From Mycobacterium sp. SMC-8 (lineage in GTDB: Bacteria; Actinomycetota; Actinomycetes; Mycobacteriales; Mycobacteriaceae): a stretch of DNA of 64,000 nt. Shown in pieces: positions 26,835 through 36,921 of the stretch (within the stretch, counting starts at the first letter, position 1; each line of letters starts with the position of its first letter). The stretch is taken from positions 3,782,001 through 3,846,000 of the forward strand of contig NZ_CP079865.1 of NCBI RefSeq assembly GCF_025263565.1, given 5' to 3'. Below the pieces are notes generated by a model, which was not told where the DNA came from, searched no databases, and worked only from the letters and a program-made list of their open reading frames with translations. Made by a program: the position numbers and the translations under genes.

Positions 26835-28241
26835 ATGGATCGTGTGCACGCGTTCGGCGACGACGCCCTGGGTGACTCCGATGCCGTCGGCCTGGTCGCC
26901 GCACTCAAGCGCGGGGCGGTGTCCGCCGGCGAACTCTTCGAGGCCGCCATCGCCCGCACCGAGAAGGTCAACCCCGCTCTGAACGGTCTCGCCTACGAGG
27001 CTTACGACCGGGCCAGGGCCCGCGGCCGGGCGCATCGCCCCCACGGCGGGTTCTTCGACGGCGTGCCGTCTTTCGTCAAGGACAACGTGGCCGTCGCCGG
27101 AATGCCCACGATGAACGGCACCGACGCCTGGGATCCGGTGCCCGCCCCCGACCACGGTGACTTCGCCGCCGCGTACCTGGCCACCGGTTTGGTACCCCTC
27201 GGGCGGACCCGCATGTCGGAGTTCGGATTCAGTGCCGCCGCCGAGCACCCCCGACTGGGGGCGGTGCGCAACCCGTGGCACACCGACCACACCGCCGGCG
27301 CCTCGTCCTCCGGATCCGCGGCGTTCGTCGCCGCCGGTGTGGTGCCGATCGCGCACGCCAACGACGGCGGCGGCTCCATCCGTATCCCGGCCTCGTGCAA
27401 CGGGCTGGTAGGGCTCAAGCCGTCCCGCGGCCGGCTGCCGTTGGACAAGGAAATGCGTCAGATGCCGTTGCGCATCGTGGCCAACGGCGTGGTGACGCGG
27501 TCGGTGCGCGACACCGCGGCCTTCTACCGCGAGATGGAGAAGGTCGTGATGAACCCGAAGCTGCCGAGGATCGGCGACGTCGCCGGACCCGACCCGCGGC
27601 GCCTGAGCATCGCGGTGTGCACGCAGTCCATCGCACGTGAAGCCGGGCCCGAGGTCAGCGAACTCACCCTCAAGACGGCGGCCCTTCTGGAGTCCCTCGG
27701 CCACCGCATCACCGTCATCGACAACCCGGTGCCGCAGCGGTTCATGGACGACTTCCTGCTCTACTGGTCGTTCCTGGCGTTCGCCCTCGTGCGTGGCGGC
27801 CGGCGCAGCTTCGGTCCGACCTTCGACCGCAGTCGCCTCGACAACCTGTCGCTGGGCCTCGAGCAGCACGCCGCCCGCAATCTGCACCGGTTGCCGACCG
27901 CGATCGCGCGGCTGGCCCGGGTCCGCCGCGTCACGTCGCGACTGCACGCGAGCTACGACGTGGTGCTGATGCCGACCCTGGCCGACGTGCCGCCGCGCGT
28001 CGGGCATCTCGACCCGACCGCGCCGTACCGGCAGATCATCGACCGGCTCGTCGACTGGGTGGCGTTCACCCCGCTGCAGAACGCCACCGGCGAGCCGGCA
28101 ATCTCGTTGCCGCTGGCGCAGTCCGAGGACGGGCTCCCCGTCGGCATGATGTTCTCCGCCGGTGTGGGAGAGGAGGCCCGCCTGCTGCGGCTGGCGTTCG
28201 AGCTCGAAGAGGCGCAACCCTGGCGTCGGATCCAGGATTGA
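26835..28241 (+). CDS. amiC: amidase (amidase signature family, AmiC-like)
   Basis: A 468-residue Ser-Ser-Lys amidase hydrolysing carboxamides. The lysine is in PSFVKDNVAVAG, and the glycine/serine-rich signature with both serines is AGASSSGSAAFVAAGVVPIAHANDGGGSIRIPASCNGLVGLKPSRGR. Length and position after tsf fit the mycobacterial amiC gene. The natural substrate is not known. Confidence 0.88.
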   Translation: MDRVHAFGDDALGDSDAVGLVAALKRGAVSAGELFEAAIARTEKVNPALNGLAYEAYDRARARGRAHRPHGGFFDGVPSFVKDNVAVAGMPTMNGTDAWDPVPAPDHGDFAAAYLATGLVPLGRTRMSEFGFSAAAEHPRLGAVRNPWHTDHTAGASSSGSAAFVAAGVVPIAHANDGGGSIRIPASCNGLVGLKPSRGRLPLDKEMRQMPLRIVANGVVTRSVRDTAAFYREMEKVVMNPKLPRIGDVAGPDPRRLSIAVCTQSIAREAGPEVSELTLKTAALLESLGHRITVIDNPVPQRFMDDFLLYWSFLAFALVRGGRRSFGPTFDRSRLDNLSLGLEQHAARNLHRLPTAIARLARVRRVTSRLHASYDVVLMPTLADVPPRVGHLDPTAPYRQIIDRLVDWVAFTPLQNATGEPAISLPLAQSEDGLPVGMMFSAGVGEEARLLRLAFELEEAQPWRRIQD

Positions 28242-28366
28242 CCGGCCCCACCGGCGAAATCCGTTGCGGCGACGACACGACGCCGTAACGGCACCGGGGT
28301 GCTGTTAACAACCCCGACACTGCGCAGCGCGGTGCGCGAAACGTTCGGCCCGCACCATCGCTTCTC

Positions 28367-29541
28367 GTGGAGACCAGTCAGGCCGGTGCAGCGCCGACCG
28401 CAGTGCGATCGCCGCAGCTCCCCACCGGGTCAGCAAGCACCTTCACGTGCCTGGTCCGGTTCGCGCTGGCCAATGTCGCACGCCGCCCGGAGCGCTTCGT
28501 GCTCTCGGTGCTCGGCATCGCGCTGGCCATCGCATGCGTGACGGTGGTGCGCACCGTCTCCGCCGGATTCGCCACCACCGGTGAAGCTTCGGTCGCCGAA
28601 GTGCTTGGCGGAGCACAACTCTGGGTGGTGCCCGCCGCGGGCGTGCACTTCGACCCCGCCGCGGAGGCGCTGGTCGCCGACGGACCGCCCCCGGCCATCG
28701 CCTACCCGACGGCTGGATTGCGACGCGCACGGTGTCCGGCGTCATCCAACTCGGCGGTCACACCGTAGCGCTGCGCGGCGCAGACGATGTCCCCGCCGGT
28801 GAGGCCGTGCTGGGAGACGCTGCAGCCGAACGTCTTTCGCTCTCCGACGGCGACCGTATCACCGTCGGCACCCGACAACTGACAGTTTCGATCGACGGCG
28901 CCGGACAGTCGCTGACGGTCCCGACCCCGGTGGCCCGGTCCGTGATCGGTGACCACGGCTGGTGGACGGTGTGGGCGCCCGAGGGCCAGCAGCAACGCCG
29001 TGATCTCGCCCAGATCTTCGGCGCGGCGGTGGGTCTTCCGGCGACGCCGGATCCAGCGGTGGCACCGGATCCCGCCGGAGCGGGGCTGATCTACGACACC
29101 GTCGGCGGCTCCGGACCCCTGACGTTCGAACAGAAGTACTCCGCGCTGTTCTCGGGCAAGGTTACCGGATCGACGCTCGGACTGATCTCGACCGTCGGGC
29201 TGGGGCTGGGTTTCGTGATCGCGGTGTCGTCGTTCCTGGCCGCGGTGACCGAACGGCGACGCGAGTTCGGGATCATGTCGAGCATCGGCCTCGCCGACGA
29301 GGTGCTGTACTTCTTTCTGGTCGAGTCGGCACTCATCTTCCTCACCGCGTACGTCGTCGGCGTCGTGACCGCCGGTGCTGTTGTCGCGGTGGTGATTCCG
29401 GAGATCTCGTCGTTGGGGTCCTGGCTGCAGGGCGCGGCGTTGACCGCGATGTTCCTACCGGCCATGGCGATCGTCGGCGCGCTGGTCCCGGTTCACCGCC
29501 TGTTGCAACAACGGCCGGTCGCGCTGCTGGGGGACCGATGA
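28367..29541 (+). pseudogene. FtsX-like ABC transporter permease, broken by one-base frameshift
   Basis: An integral membrane permease of the MacB/FtsX type. The N-terminal part (GTG 28367; LVRFALANVARRPERFVLSVLGIALAIACVTVVRTVSAG) has the first membrane helix and start of the extracellular domain. After 28705-28707 (CCC, probably CCCC in an intact copy) the frame shifts; with one more C it reads AIAYPDGWIATRTVSGVIQLGG and continues to three C-terminal helices ending at 29541. The total would be about 391 residues. The next permease begins 4 bases before its stop, so the operon is otherwise intact. Confidence 0.75.
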
Positions 29542-30107
29542 GCACCCGCAGAGGTCTGGCATACGGCTGGCTGGCGACCCGCCGGCGGGCGCAGGAACTG
29601 GTGCTGCCCGCCGTCACGACGGCCACCGGCGCGTTCTTGGTCGTGCTGGTCTTCGCGATGTCCGACGGCATCCGCGCCCAGTCGGCCTCGCTCGGACATG
29701 CCGACGAAATCGCCCGTGCCGTGGTGCTGATCGCCATCGCCGTCCTTCTCGTCGGTATCGCCGAGGTCGCCGTGGCGACCACCAGGACCGTTGCCCACCG
29801 CACCCGCGAACTCGGTGTGCTGGCCGCCAACGGTGTCCGGCGCGGGCCGGTGGTGGCCGCGCTGCTCGTCGAGCCGGTGACCGCCGCCGTACTCGGCGCG
29901 CTGGCCGGTGCCGCCCTGGCGGTCGCGGCCGGGATCGTGCTGGCGCTGCTGGGCGTCGTCGCGACCGGGGTCTCCTACCCGGGTCTGGCCGTCGGGGCCG
30001 CGGTCGCGGTCCTGGTCAGCGTCGTGGCCGCGCTGGCCACCAGCATCGTGCCCACCTGGAAGGCGGCGTCGCGGCCGCCGATCCGCTCCCTGGCCTCAGG
30101 AGGCTGA
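29538..30107 (+). CDS. short FtsX-like ABC transporter permease
   Basis: A 189-residue membrane protein with four hydrophobic segments (about 24-42, 58-78, 101-125 and 130-168) and the cytoplasmic motif THRTRELGVLAANGVRRGPVVAALLVEP-like TVAHRTRELGVLAANGVRR. It lacks the large extracellular domain of the upstream permease. It probably forms a heterodimeric channel with it and is driven by the ATPase that begins 3 bases downstream. Confidence 0.8.
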   Translation: MSTRRGLAYGWLATRRRAQELVLPAVTTATGAFLVVLVFAMSDGIRAQSASLGHADEIARAVVLIAIAVLLVGIAEVAVATTRTVAHRTRELGVLAANGVRRGPVVAALLVEPVTAAVLGALAGAALAVAAGIVLALLGVVATGVSYPGLAVGAAVAVLVSVVAALATSIVPTWKAASRPPIRSLASGG

Positions 30108-30109
30108 CC

Positions 30110-30811
30110 GTGACCGCTCTCGAGGAGACCACCGGCGCCGCACCGGTGATCGAGATCGCCGACGTGTGGAAGCTGCACAAACTCGGCGACGAGGTCGTCA
30201 AGGCGCTCAAGGCCGCCGACCTGACGGTGACACCCGGTGAGTTCGTGTGCCTGATGGGACCCAGCGGCAGCGGAAAGTCCACGCTGCTCAACATCATCGG
30301 CGGTCTGGACCGGCCCACCAAGGGCACCGTGCGCATCGCCGGTCAAGACACCGCGACGCTGACCGAGAGCCAGTACGCGGCCCTGCGCCACGACACGATC
30401 GGGTTCATCTTCCAGAGCTACAACCTGATCCCGTTCCTGTCGGCCGTCGAGAACGTCGAGCTGCCACTGATGTTCGAGCCCTATGACCGCAAAGCGCTGC
30501 GTACCCGCGCCATCGAGCTTCTGGAGCTGGTCGGGCTCGGACATCGCATCAACCATCAGCCCACCAAGATGTCGGGCGGGGAACAGCAGCGCACCGCGAT
30601 CGCCCGCTCGCTGATCAGCAACCCCAAGCTGGTGCTGGCCGACGAACCCACCGCCAATCTCGATCACCGCACCGGCGAGACGGTGGTGCGGATGCTGCGC
30701 GACCTGTGCTCGACCCTCGGCGTGACCGTGGTCGCGAGTACCCACGACCCCACGGTGGCCGACGAAGCGAGCCGTGTCGTCCGGATGAAAGACGGACAGA
30801 TCGTCAACTGA
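30110..30811 (+). CDS. ABC transporter ATP-binding protein (LolD/MacB type)
   Basis: A 233-residue ATPase: Walker A GPSGSGKSTLLNIIGG, Q-loop FIFQSYNLIPFLSAVENVELPL, signature MSGGEQQRTAIARSL, Walker B LVLADEPTANLD and H-loop STHDPTVAD. The start is a GTG right after the permease stop. The three genes form one export or lipid/peptide-extrusion system; the cargo is unknown. Confidence 0.9.
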   Translation: MTALEETTGAAPVIEIADVWKLHKLGDEVVKALKAADLTVTPGEFVCLMGPSGSGKSTLLNIIGGLDRPTKGTVRIAGQDTATLTESQYAALRHDTIGFIFQSYNLIPFLSAVENVELPLMFEPYDRKALRTRAIELLELVGLGHRINHQPTKMSGGEQQRTAIARSLISNPKLVLADEPTANLDHRTGETVVRMLRDLCSTLGVTVVASTHDPTVADEASRVVRMKDGQIVN

Positions 30812-30836
30812 ACGAGAATCCCAGTGGGAGAGCACA

Positions 30837-32359
30837 ATGACCCAAACCGAGCCCGCGGCGTCGGCTCAGCGCGACAAACTCATGACCACCGAATTGGTCC
30901 CCGAACAGATCCTGCCCAAGGTGATGACCACCTTCGGCCTCACGGCCGCCTACGTCTTCATCATCTGCTGGATCACCGGCTCCTCGGTGATGGCAGCCGG
31001 AGGGTGGACGGCGATTCCGATGTGGGTGCTGGGAATTCTGACCTTCCTGGTCCCCGCGGGGATGGCGGTCGTCGAACTCGGCAACCTGTGGCCGGGCCAG
31101 GGCGGGGTCTACATCTGGGCCACCCGGACCATGGGGGAGACGTGGGGATTCATCGGCGGTTATCTGTCCTGGGTGCCGGTGATCCTCAACGCCGCGTCCT
31201 CGCCGGCGGTGGTGCTGCAGTTCCTGCTGCTGGCCTTCCACGCCGAACTCGGCCTCACCACCAGCATCATCTGTCAGCTGGTCATCCTGTGGACGGTGAT
31301 CGGTCTGGCGTTGGCGAAGCTGGCCGCCAACCAGAAGATCATGAATGTCGTCTTCGTGGTCTACGGGGTGCTGGCACTGACCATCTTCCTCAGTGGTCTG
31401 CTGTTTGCCGTCGACAACGGGTCGGCGACTCCGTTCAGTTGGGCCGAAGCCACCATCCCGAACTTCGCGGTCGCCGGATTCCTGTACGGAACGGTGCTGC
31501 TGTACCTGCTCGGCGTCGAGACGCCCTACAACATGGGCGCGGAGTTCCTGTCGGTGCGCAAGAGCGGTCCGAAGATGATCCTCTGGGGATCAACGGCTCT
31601 GGTCGCCATCTACCTGATGACCACGCTCGGGACCATGATGGCGCTGCCCGGCGACGAAATCGATCCCGTGACCGGCGTCATCGGCATGCTCGACGTCGCC
31701 GGCTTCCCCGGTCTGATGGAGGTCTGCGCGGCCGTGCTGGCGTTCATCATCATCGTGGCCCTGATGACCTACCAGGTCGCCTACTCGAGACTGATCTTCG
31801 TGTCCGGTCTGGAGCGCCACCTGCCCCGGCTCTTCACCCATCTGAACCCGCGCACGCGTAACCCGGTGACCGCCATCCTGATCCAGGGCGTGATTTCCTC
31901 GGTGATCCTGGTCGGTCTGTACTCGCAGAGCAGCATGGCCAACGTCACCATCTACCTGCAGGGCGGCCTGTCGACGGTGTGGCTGCTGTCGGGATTCTTC
32001 TTCCTAATCCCGGTGGTGGTGGCGCGCAAGAAGTACGCGGATCGGTATGCCAGCGAACAGTTCTGGCGGATTCCCGGTGGTATGGCCGGGGTGTGGACTG
32101 CGGTCGTCGTCGGGTCTGTCGGCACCGTCGGCGGCATCTACTACTCGTTCGTCACGCCGTGGATCGACGTGCCCGGCGCCACCTGGATGACCTGGGTCGG
32201 CGGCATCAGCCTGGGCATGTTCGTCCTCGGCCTGACGGTGTACATCTTCGGCCGGCTTCGGCGCACAAGGTCAGTCAGGAGGACGCGCTGGCACACCTTG
32301 CGGTCTTTGATCTCACCACCACAGAAGAAACCACAGGGAACAAGGAAACCGCGAAATGA
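30837..32359 (+). pseudogene. APC family amino acid/amine permease, C-terminal frameshift
   Basis: A 12-helix-type permease of the amino acid-polyamine-organocation family. It starts MTQTEPAASAQRDKLMTTELVPEQILPKVMTTFGLTAAYVFIICWITGSS, preceded by GGGAGAG. Near 32254-32255 one G appears missing (GG for GGG). Restored, the end is GRASAHKVSQEDALAHLAVFDLTTTEETTGNKETAK at 32359, overlapping the amine oxidase start. As written, the frame runs on for about 250 residues of antisense-like sequence to 33095. All membrane segments are intact, so the function may be preserved. It is likely the uptake system for the amine oxidised by the next gene. Confidence 0.78.
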
Positions 32360-34374
32360 CGATGGAGGACACCCGCACTCGCGGCGAGCACGATGCGGCG
32401 CTCGGGGCCTACCCGCTCGATCCGTTGACCGGAGCCGAGATCGAGGCCGCCGCGGCGGTGGTGACGGCCTCCGAATATGCAACGACCACGCTGAAATTCG
32501 TGATGATCCAGCTTGCCGAGCCGGACAAGAACCCGGCGCTGACCTTCGAGGGGCAGGCCGTCGCCCGGCGGGCGTTCCTGACCATGTACGACGCCGCGGC
32601 GAAGCTGATCTACGAGGCCGTCGTCGACCTCACCGCGCGCGTGATCGACTCCTGGACCCCCATCCCGGGACGATTTCCGTCGTATCTCGTCGGGCACATG
32701 ACGGGGGTGGAGGAGAAGGTCCGGGAGGACCCCCGCTGGCAGGACGCGATGCGAAAGCGCGGGGTCACCGATTTCAGCCTGGCGATGATCGACCCGTGGC
32801 CGGCGGGCTACTACGGTGCGCAGGACCACTACGAGCGCTCCGCGCTGATCTGCCGGCCGCTGACCTTCGTGCGTGCCGCCCCCTCCGAACACGGGTATGC
32901 CCGTCCGGTCGAGGGGTTGATCGTCACGTTCGACCTCGACGCCATGACCGTCCTCGACGTCGAAGACCACGGCGTGGTGCCGCTGCCCCCGACCGCGGGC
33001 AACTACACCGAGCAGTTCATGTTCGACCCGAACAACCGGCCGGCGTTCACCCAGTTCCGCGACGACGTGAACGCCATCGAGATCACCCAGCCTGACGGCC
33101 CCAGCTTCACCGTCGACGGCTGGAAAGTGCAGTGGCAGAAGTGGTCTCTGCGGATCGGGTTCAACCCTCGCGAGGGCATCACACTGCACGAGGTCACCTA
33201 CACCGACCGCGGCGAGACCCGCCCGATCATGTACCGGGCATCGTTGTCGGAGATGGTGGTGCCCTACGGCGACAGCGCGCCCACCCACTGGAACAAGAAC
33301 GTCTTCGACATGGGCGAGGTCGGGATGGGGTTCTCGGCGAACCCACTGACGCTCGGCTGCGACTGCCTCGGCGAGATCCACTATTTCGACGGCACGGTCA
33401 ACGATTCCAACGGCAACGCCGTCACCATCCCCAACGCGATCTGCATGCACGAAGAGGACTTCGGAATCTCCTGGAAGCACACCGACTTCCGCACCGGCGA
33501 GGTGGAGGTCCGGCGCTCCCGCCGGTTGGTGATCTCGATGATCTGCACCGTGGGCAACTACGAGTACGGGTTCTTCTGGTACTTCTACAACGACGCGTCA
33601 ATCGAGGTCGAGGTCAAGCTCTCCGGTGTGCTGACCACCGGGGCGGTCGAGGTCGGTCCGGGGGAGCAGCCGCGCTGGGGCAAGATGGTCGCGCCCGGAA
33701 TCTACGGCCCGAATCACCAGCACTTCTTCAACTTCCGCCTCGACATGTGCATCGACGGTCCGGGAAACAGTGTCTACGAAGTCGATTCGGTGCCGGAACC
33801 GGATCCGGCGCTCAACCCGCACCGCAACGCGTGGATCACCAAGGACACCGTGGTGGCCTCCGAGGCCTGCGGCGCGCGTGACTGGAACTGGTCCACCGGC
33901 CGGTACTGGAAGATCACCAACCCGTCGAAAACCAACGAACTCGGCATCCCGCTGGCCTACAAGCTGGTGCCCAAGGACATCGTGCCGGTGATGGTGCAGG
34001 AGGGGTCCTACATCTACGACCGCGCCCGGTTCCTGCAACACAATCTCTGGGTGACCAAGTACGACCCGGCCGAGCGGTTCGCGGCGGGCGACTACATGTA
34101 CCAGTCGGCGGACGTCCAGGGTCTGCCTGAGTTCATCGCCGACGACGCGCCGCTGGAGAACACCGACGTCGTGCTCTGGTACACCCTCGGCGCCCACCAC
34201 GTCGTGCGGCCCGAGGACTGGCCGGTGATGCCGTGCGCGTACACCGGGTTCCATCTGAAGCCGATCGGCTTCTTCGACGGGAACCCGGCGCTGGATCTGC
34301 CGCCGTCACCACCCAAGGCCTGCCACAGCGGTCACGCCGCCCTGCCCGTGGCGGACCGGGCCCTGGAGTCCTGA
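32356..34374 (+). CDS. copper-containing primary amine oxidase
   Basis: A 672-residue amine oxidase converting a primary amine, oxygen and water to aldehyde, ammonia and peroxide. The topaquinone precursor is Y402 in VGNYEYGFFW (N-Y-E-Y consensus). Copper ligands are the H-x-H in NHQHFFNFRLDM and a third His in LGAHHVVRPEDWPVMP. N2/N3 domain sequences precede the catalytic domain. It overlaps the permease end by 4 bases, so uptake and oxidation are coupled. A biogenic amine such as tyramine or phenylethylamine is a plausible substrate. Confidence 0.92.
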   Translation: MTMEDTRTRGEHDAALGAYPLDPLTGAEIEAAAAVVTASEYATTTLKFVMIQLAEPDKNPALTFEGQAVARRAFLTMYDAAAKLIYEAVVDLTARVIDSWTPIPGRFPSYLVGHMTGVEEKVREDPRWQDAMRKRGVTDFSLAMIDPWPAGYYGAQDHYERSALICRPLTFVRAAPSEHGYARPVEGLIVTFDLDAMTVLDVEDHGVVPLPPTAGNYTEQFMFDPNNRPAFTQFRDDVNAIEITQPDGPSFTVDGWKVQWQKWSLRIGFNPREGITLHEVTYTDRGETRPIMYRASLSEMVVPYGDSAPTHWNKNVFDMGEVGMGFSANPLTLGCDCLGEIHYFDGTVNDSNGNAVTIPNAICMHEEDFGISWKHTDFRTGEVEVRRSRRLVISMICTVGNYEYGFFWYFYNDASIEVEVKLSGVLTTGAVEVGPGEQPRWGKMVAPGIYGPNHQHFFNFRLDMCIDGPGNSVYEVDSVPEPDPALNPHRNAWITKDTVVASEACGARDWNWSTGRYWKITNPSKTNELGIPLAYKLVPKDIVPVMVQEGSYIYDRARFLQHNLWVTKYDPAERFAAGDYMYQSADVQGLPEFIADDAPLENTDVVLWYTLGAHHVVRPEDWPVMPCAYTGFHLKPIGFFDGNPALDLPPSPPKACHSGHAALPVADRALES

Positions 34375-34635
34375 GCCGAACGCACTCACCTACCTCCCGA
34401 CCACCGCCGGCGCGGCGTCGGCGGCCGGGGTCAGCGCCGGGAAAAGCCGTGGCGTCACCCCCTCTACCTGGGCTGGCGAGACCGCGGCGACACGTGTGGC
34501 GGCGGCGAGCGTGCGCCGAGTCGGAGGATTTCTCGGCGTGGCGGCCGCAGACTCGCACGGTCGCGGGAAAAAGTGGCGCGCGAGTTTGGCAGGATTGGGG
34601 CAATCGTGTCGCGTTCGCAGTCCGGAAGGAGCCCG
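34375..34635 (+). other. intergenic region before pyrH
   Basis: A 261-base gap between the amine oxidase and pyrH. A GC-rich imperfect repeat (CCGCCGGCGCGGCGTCGGCGG) at about 34405 may terminate the amine oxidase transcript. The pyrH promoter is expected near 34590-34620 but no clear -10 can be named. Confidence 0.35.
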
Positions 34636-35391
34636 ATGGCAGACCCAACGGCCAAGCCGATCGCCGACCCGTCCTCCCCGATCAGACCCGCGTACGGCAG
34701 GGTCCTGCTGAAACTCGGCGGCGAGATGTTCGGCGGCGGGCAGGTCGGGCTCGATCCCGACGTGGTCGCACTGGTGGCCCGCCAGATCGCCGAAGTCGTC
34801 CGCAGCGGGGCGCAGGTCGCGGTCGTCATCGGCGGCGGCAACTTCTTCCGCGGTGCCCAACTGCAGCAGCGGGGCATGGAGCGCACCCGCTCGGACTACA
34901 TGGGCATGCTCGGCACCGTGATGAACAGCCTTGCGCTGCAGGATTTCCTGCAGAAGGAGGGCATCGACACCCGCGTGCAGACGGCCATCACCATGGGACA
35001 GGTAGCCGAGCCCTACATTCCGCTGCGCGCGGTACGGCACCTGGAGAAGGGCCGCGTCGTGATCTTCGGCGCCGGCATGGGGCTGCCGTACTTCTCCACC
35101 GACACCACCGCCGCCCAGCGTGCGCTGGAGATCGGGGCCGACGTGGTGCTGATGGCCAAGGCGGTCGACGGGGTGTTCACCGCCGACCCGCGCGTGGACC
35201 AGAACGCAGAACTGCTCCCCGCGATCAGTCACCGCGAGGTCATCGACCGCGGGCTCAAAGTCGCCGACGCGACGGCGTTCAGTTTGTGCATGGACAACGG
35301 TATGCCGATCCTGGTGTTCAATCTGCTCGTCGACGGCAATATCGCGCGCGCCGTCGCGGGTGAGAAGATCGGGACACTGGTCACCACCTAG
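34636..35391 (+). CDS. pyrH: UMP kinase
   Basis: A 251-residue hexameric kinase making UDP from UMP and ATP. Amino-acid-kinase fold motifs are [52 protein letters not shown] and [20 protein letters not shown]. The frame is open from 34573, but the ATG at 34636, after a GGAAGGAG ribosome binding site, gives the family N-terminus. It leads the pyrH-frr-cdsA-rlmN cluster. Confidence 0.96.
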   Translation: MADPTAKPIADPSSPIRPAYGRVLLKLGGEMFGGGQVGLDPDVVALVARQIAEVVRSGAQVAVVIGGGNFFRGAQLQQRGMERTRSDYMGMLGTVMNSLALQDFLQKEGIDTRVQTAITMGQVAEPYIPLRAVRHLEKGRVVIFGAGMGLPYFSTDTTAAQRALEIGADVVLMAKAVDGVFTADPRVDQNAELLPAISHREVIDRGLKVADATAFSLCMDNGMPILVFNLLVDGNIARAVAGEKIGTLVTT

Positions 35392-35431
35392 CCGTGGGCA
35401 CCGGGGCAGCGACAGCGACGGGAGACAAGCA

Positions 35432-35989
35432 GTGATCGACGAAACCCTCTTCGATGCCGAGGAGAAGATGGAGAAGGCCGTCTCGGTGGCACGCGACGAC
35501 CTCGCGTCGATTCGCACCGGCCGCGCCAACCCGGGGATGTTCAACCGCATCCACGTCGACTACTACGGCGCCGCCACCCCGATCACCCAGCTGTCCAGCA
35601 TCAACGTGCCCGAGGCCCGGCTCGTCGTCATCAAGCCCTACGAGTCCAACCAGCTGCGCAACATCGAGGACGCGATCCGCCACTCCGACCTGGGGGTGAA
35701 CCCCACCAACGACGGCAACGTCATCCGGGTGTCGATCCCGCAGCTCACCGAGGAACGGCGCCGCGACCTGGTCAAGCAGGCCAAGGCCAAAGGCGAGGAC
35801 GCCAAGGTGTCGGTGCGCAACATCCGCCGCAAGGCGATGGAGGAGCTGTCGCGCATCAAGAAGGACGGCGACGCGGGTGAGGACGAGGTGACCCGCGCGG
35901 AGAAGGACCTCGACAAGACCACCCACCAGTACACCAACCAGATCGACGAATTGGTCAAGCACAAGGAAGGCGAGTTGCTGGAGGTCTGA
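35432..35989 (+). CDS. frr: ribosome recycling factor
   Basis: A 185-residue protein that splits post-termination ribosomes together with EF-G. It reads [71 protein letters not shown] and has the exact family length from the GTG at 35432, which follows GGGAGA. Confidence 0.97.
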   Translation: MIDETLFDAEEKMEKAVSVARDDLASIRTGRANPGMFNRIHVDYYGAATPITQLSSINVPEARLVVIKPYESNQLRNIEDAIRHSDLGVNPTNDGNVIRVSIPQLTEERRRDLVKQAKAKGEDAKVSVRNIRRKAMEELSRIKKDGDAGEDEVTRAEKDLDKTTHQYTNQIDELVKHKEGELLEV

Positions 35990-35991
35990 CC

Positions 35992-36870
35992 ATGACCGAC
36001 CAGCACTCGACCCCCGTGGGACCCCAGCCGGTCGACGAGCCGCCGACGAAGTCGTCACGTGCCGGGCGCAATCTGCCCGCCGCCATCGCCGTGGGCGCCG
36101 CCCTCGGCGGCGGACTGATCGCGATCCTGCTCTTCGCGCCCTACCTGTGGCTCGCCCTGGTGGCGTCCGCGGTCGCGATCGCCACCTATGAGGTCAGCAG
36201 CCGCCTCCGGGAGGCCGGATATCGGATCCCGATGGTGCCGCTGTTGGTCGGCGGTCAGGCCACGCTGTGGCTGACCTGGCCGTTCGGTCCGGCGGGAGCC
36301 TTGGGCGGCTTCGCCGCCACCGTCGTGGTGTGCATGATCTGGCGGCTGGTCGGGCAGGGCCTCAAACACGCGCCGGAGAACTACTCGCGTGACATCGGCG
36401 CCGCGGTGTTCCTCGCGACCTGGGTGCCGCTGTTCGCCAGCTTCGGCGCGCTGCTCATCTACCCCGAGGACGGCGCCAACCGCGTGTTCTGCCTGATGCT
36501 CGGCGTGGTGTTCTCCGACATCGGCGGCTACATCGCCGGAGTGCTGTTCGGCAAGCACACCATGGCCCCGGCGATCAGTCCCAAGAAGTCCTGGGAGGGA
36601 CTGGCCGGCTCGCTGCTGTTCGGCGTGACCGCGTCGGTGCTTGCCGTGGTCTTCCTGCTCGACAAGCCGTGGTGGGCCGGCGTCGCGCTCGGCCTGATGC
36701 TGGTGATCACGGGCACCCTCGGGGATCTGGTCGAGTCCCAGTTCAAACGCGACCTCGGCATCAAGGACATGAGCAATCTGCTGCCCGGCCACGGCGGCAT
36801 GATGGACCGCATCGACGCCATGTTGTCGTCGGCGGTCGCCACCTGGATCGTGCTGACGCTGCTGGCCTGA
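35992..36870 (+). CDS. cdsA: phosphatidate cytidylyltransferase (CDP-DAG synthase)
   Basis: A 292-residue multi-helix enzyme making CDP-diacylglycerol from phosphatidate and CTP, the precursor of phosphatidylinositol and cardiolipin. A polar N-terminus is followed by about eight membrane segments. The C-terminal CDS signature is intact: SPKKSWEGLAGSLLFG... and GDLVESQFKRDLGIKDMSNLLPGHGGMMDRIDAML. It starts 2 bases after frr. Confidence 0.95.
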   Translation: MTDQHSTPVGPQPVDEPPTKSSRAGRNLPAAIAVGAALGGGLIAILLFAPYLWLALVASAVAIATYEVSSRLREAGYRIPMVPLLVGGQATLWLTWPFGPAGALGGFAATVVVCMIWRLVGQGLKHAPENYSRDIGAAVFLATWVPLFASFGALLIYPEDGANRVFCLMLGVVFSDIGGYIAGVLFGKHTMAPAISPKKSWEGLAGSLLFGVTASVLAVVFLLDKPWWAGVALGLMLVITGTLGDLVESQFKRDLGIKDMSNLLPGHGGMMDRIDAMLSSAVATWIVLTLLA

Positions 36871-36921
36871 CCGCCGCTGTTGGCTTGAGCGCCCGTCAGC
36901 AGGGGATACTGGACGGCAGTC

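Noticed and set aside
32280..33095. The permease frame runs open to 33095, suggesting a 752-residue fusion protein
   Set aside because: After the last membrane helix the translation is Arg-rich, unlike any domain, and overlaps the amine oxidase gene. The other frame ends normally at 32359, so a frameshift explains it better.
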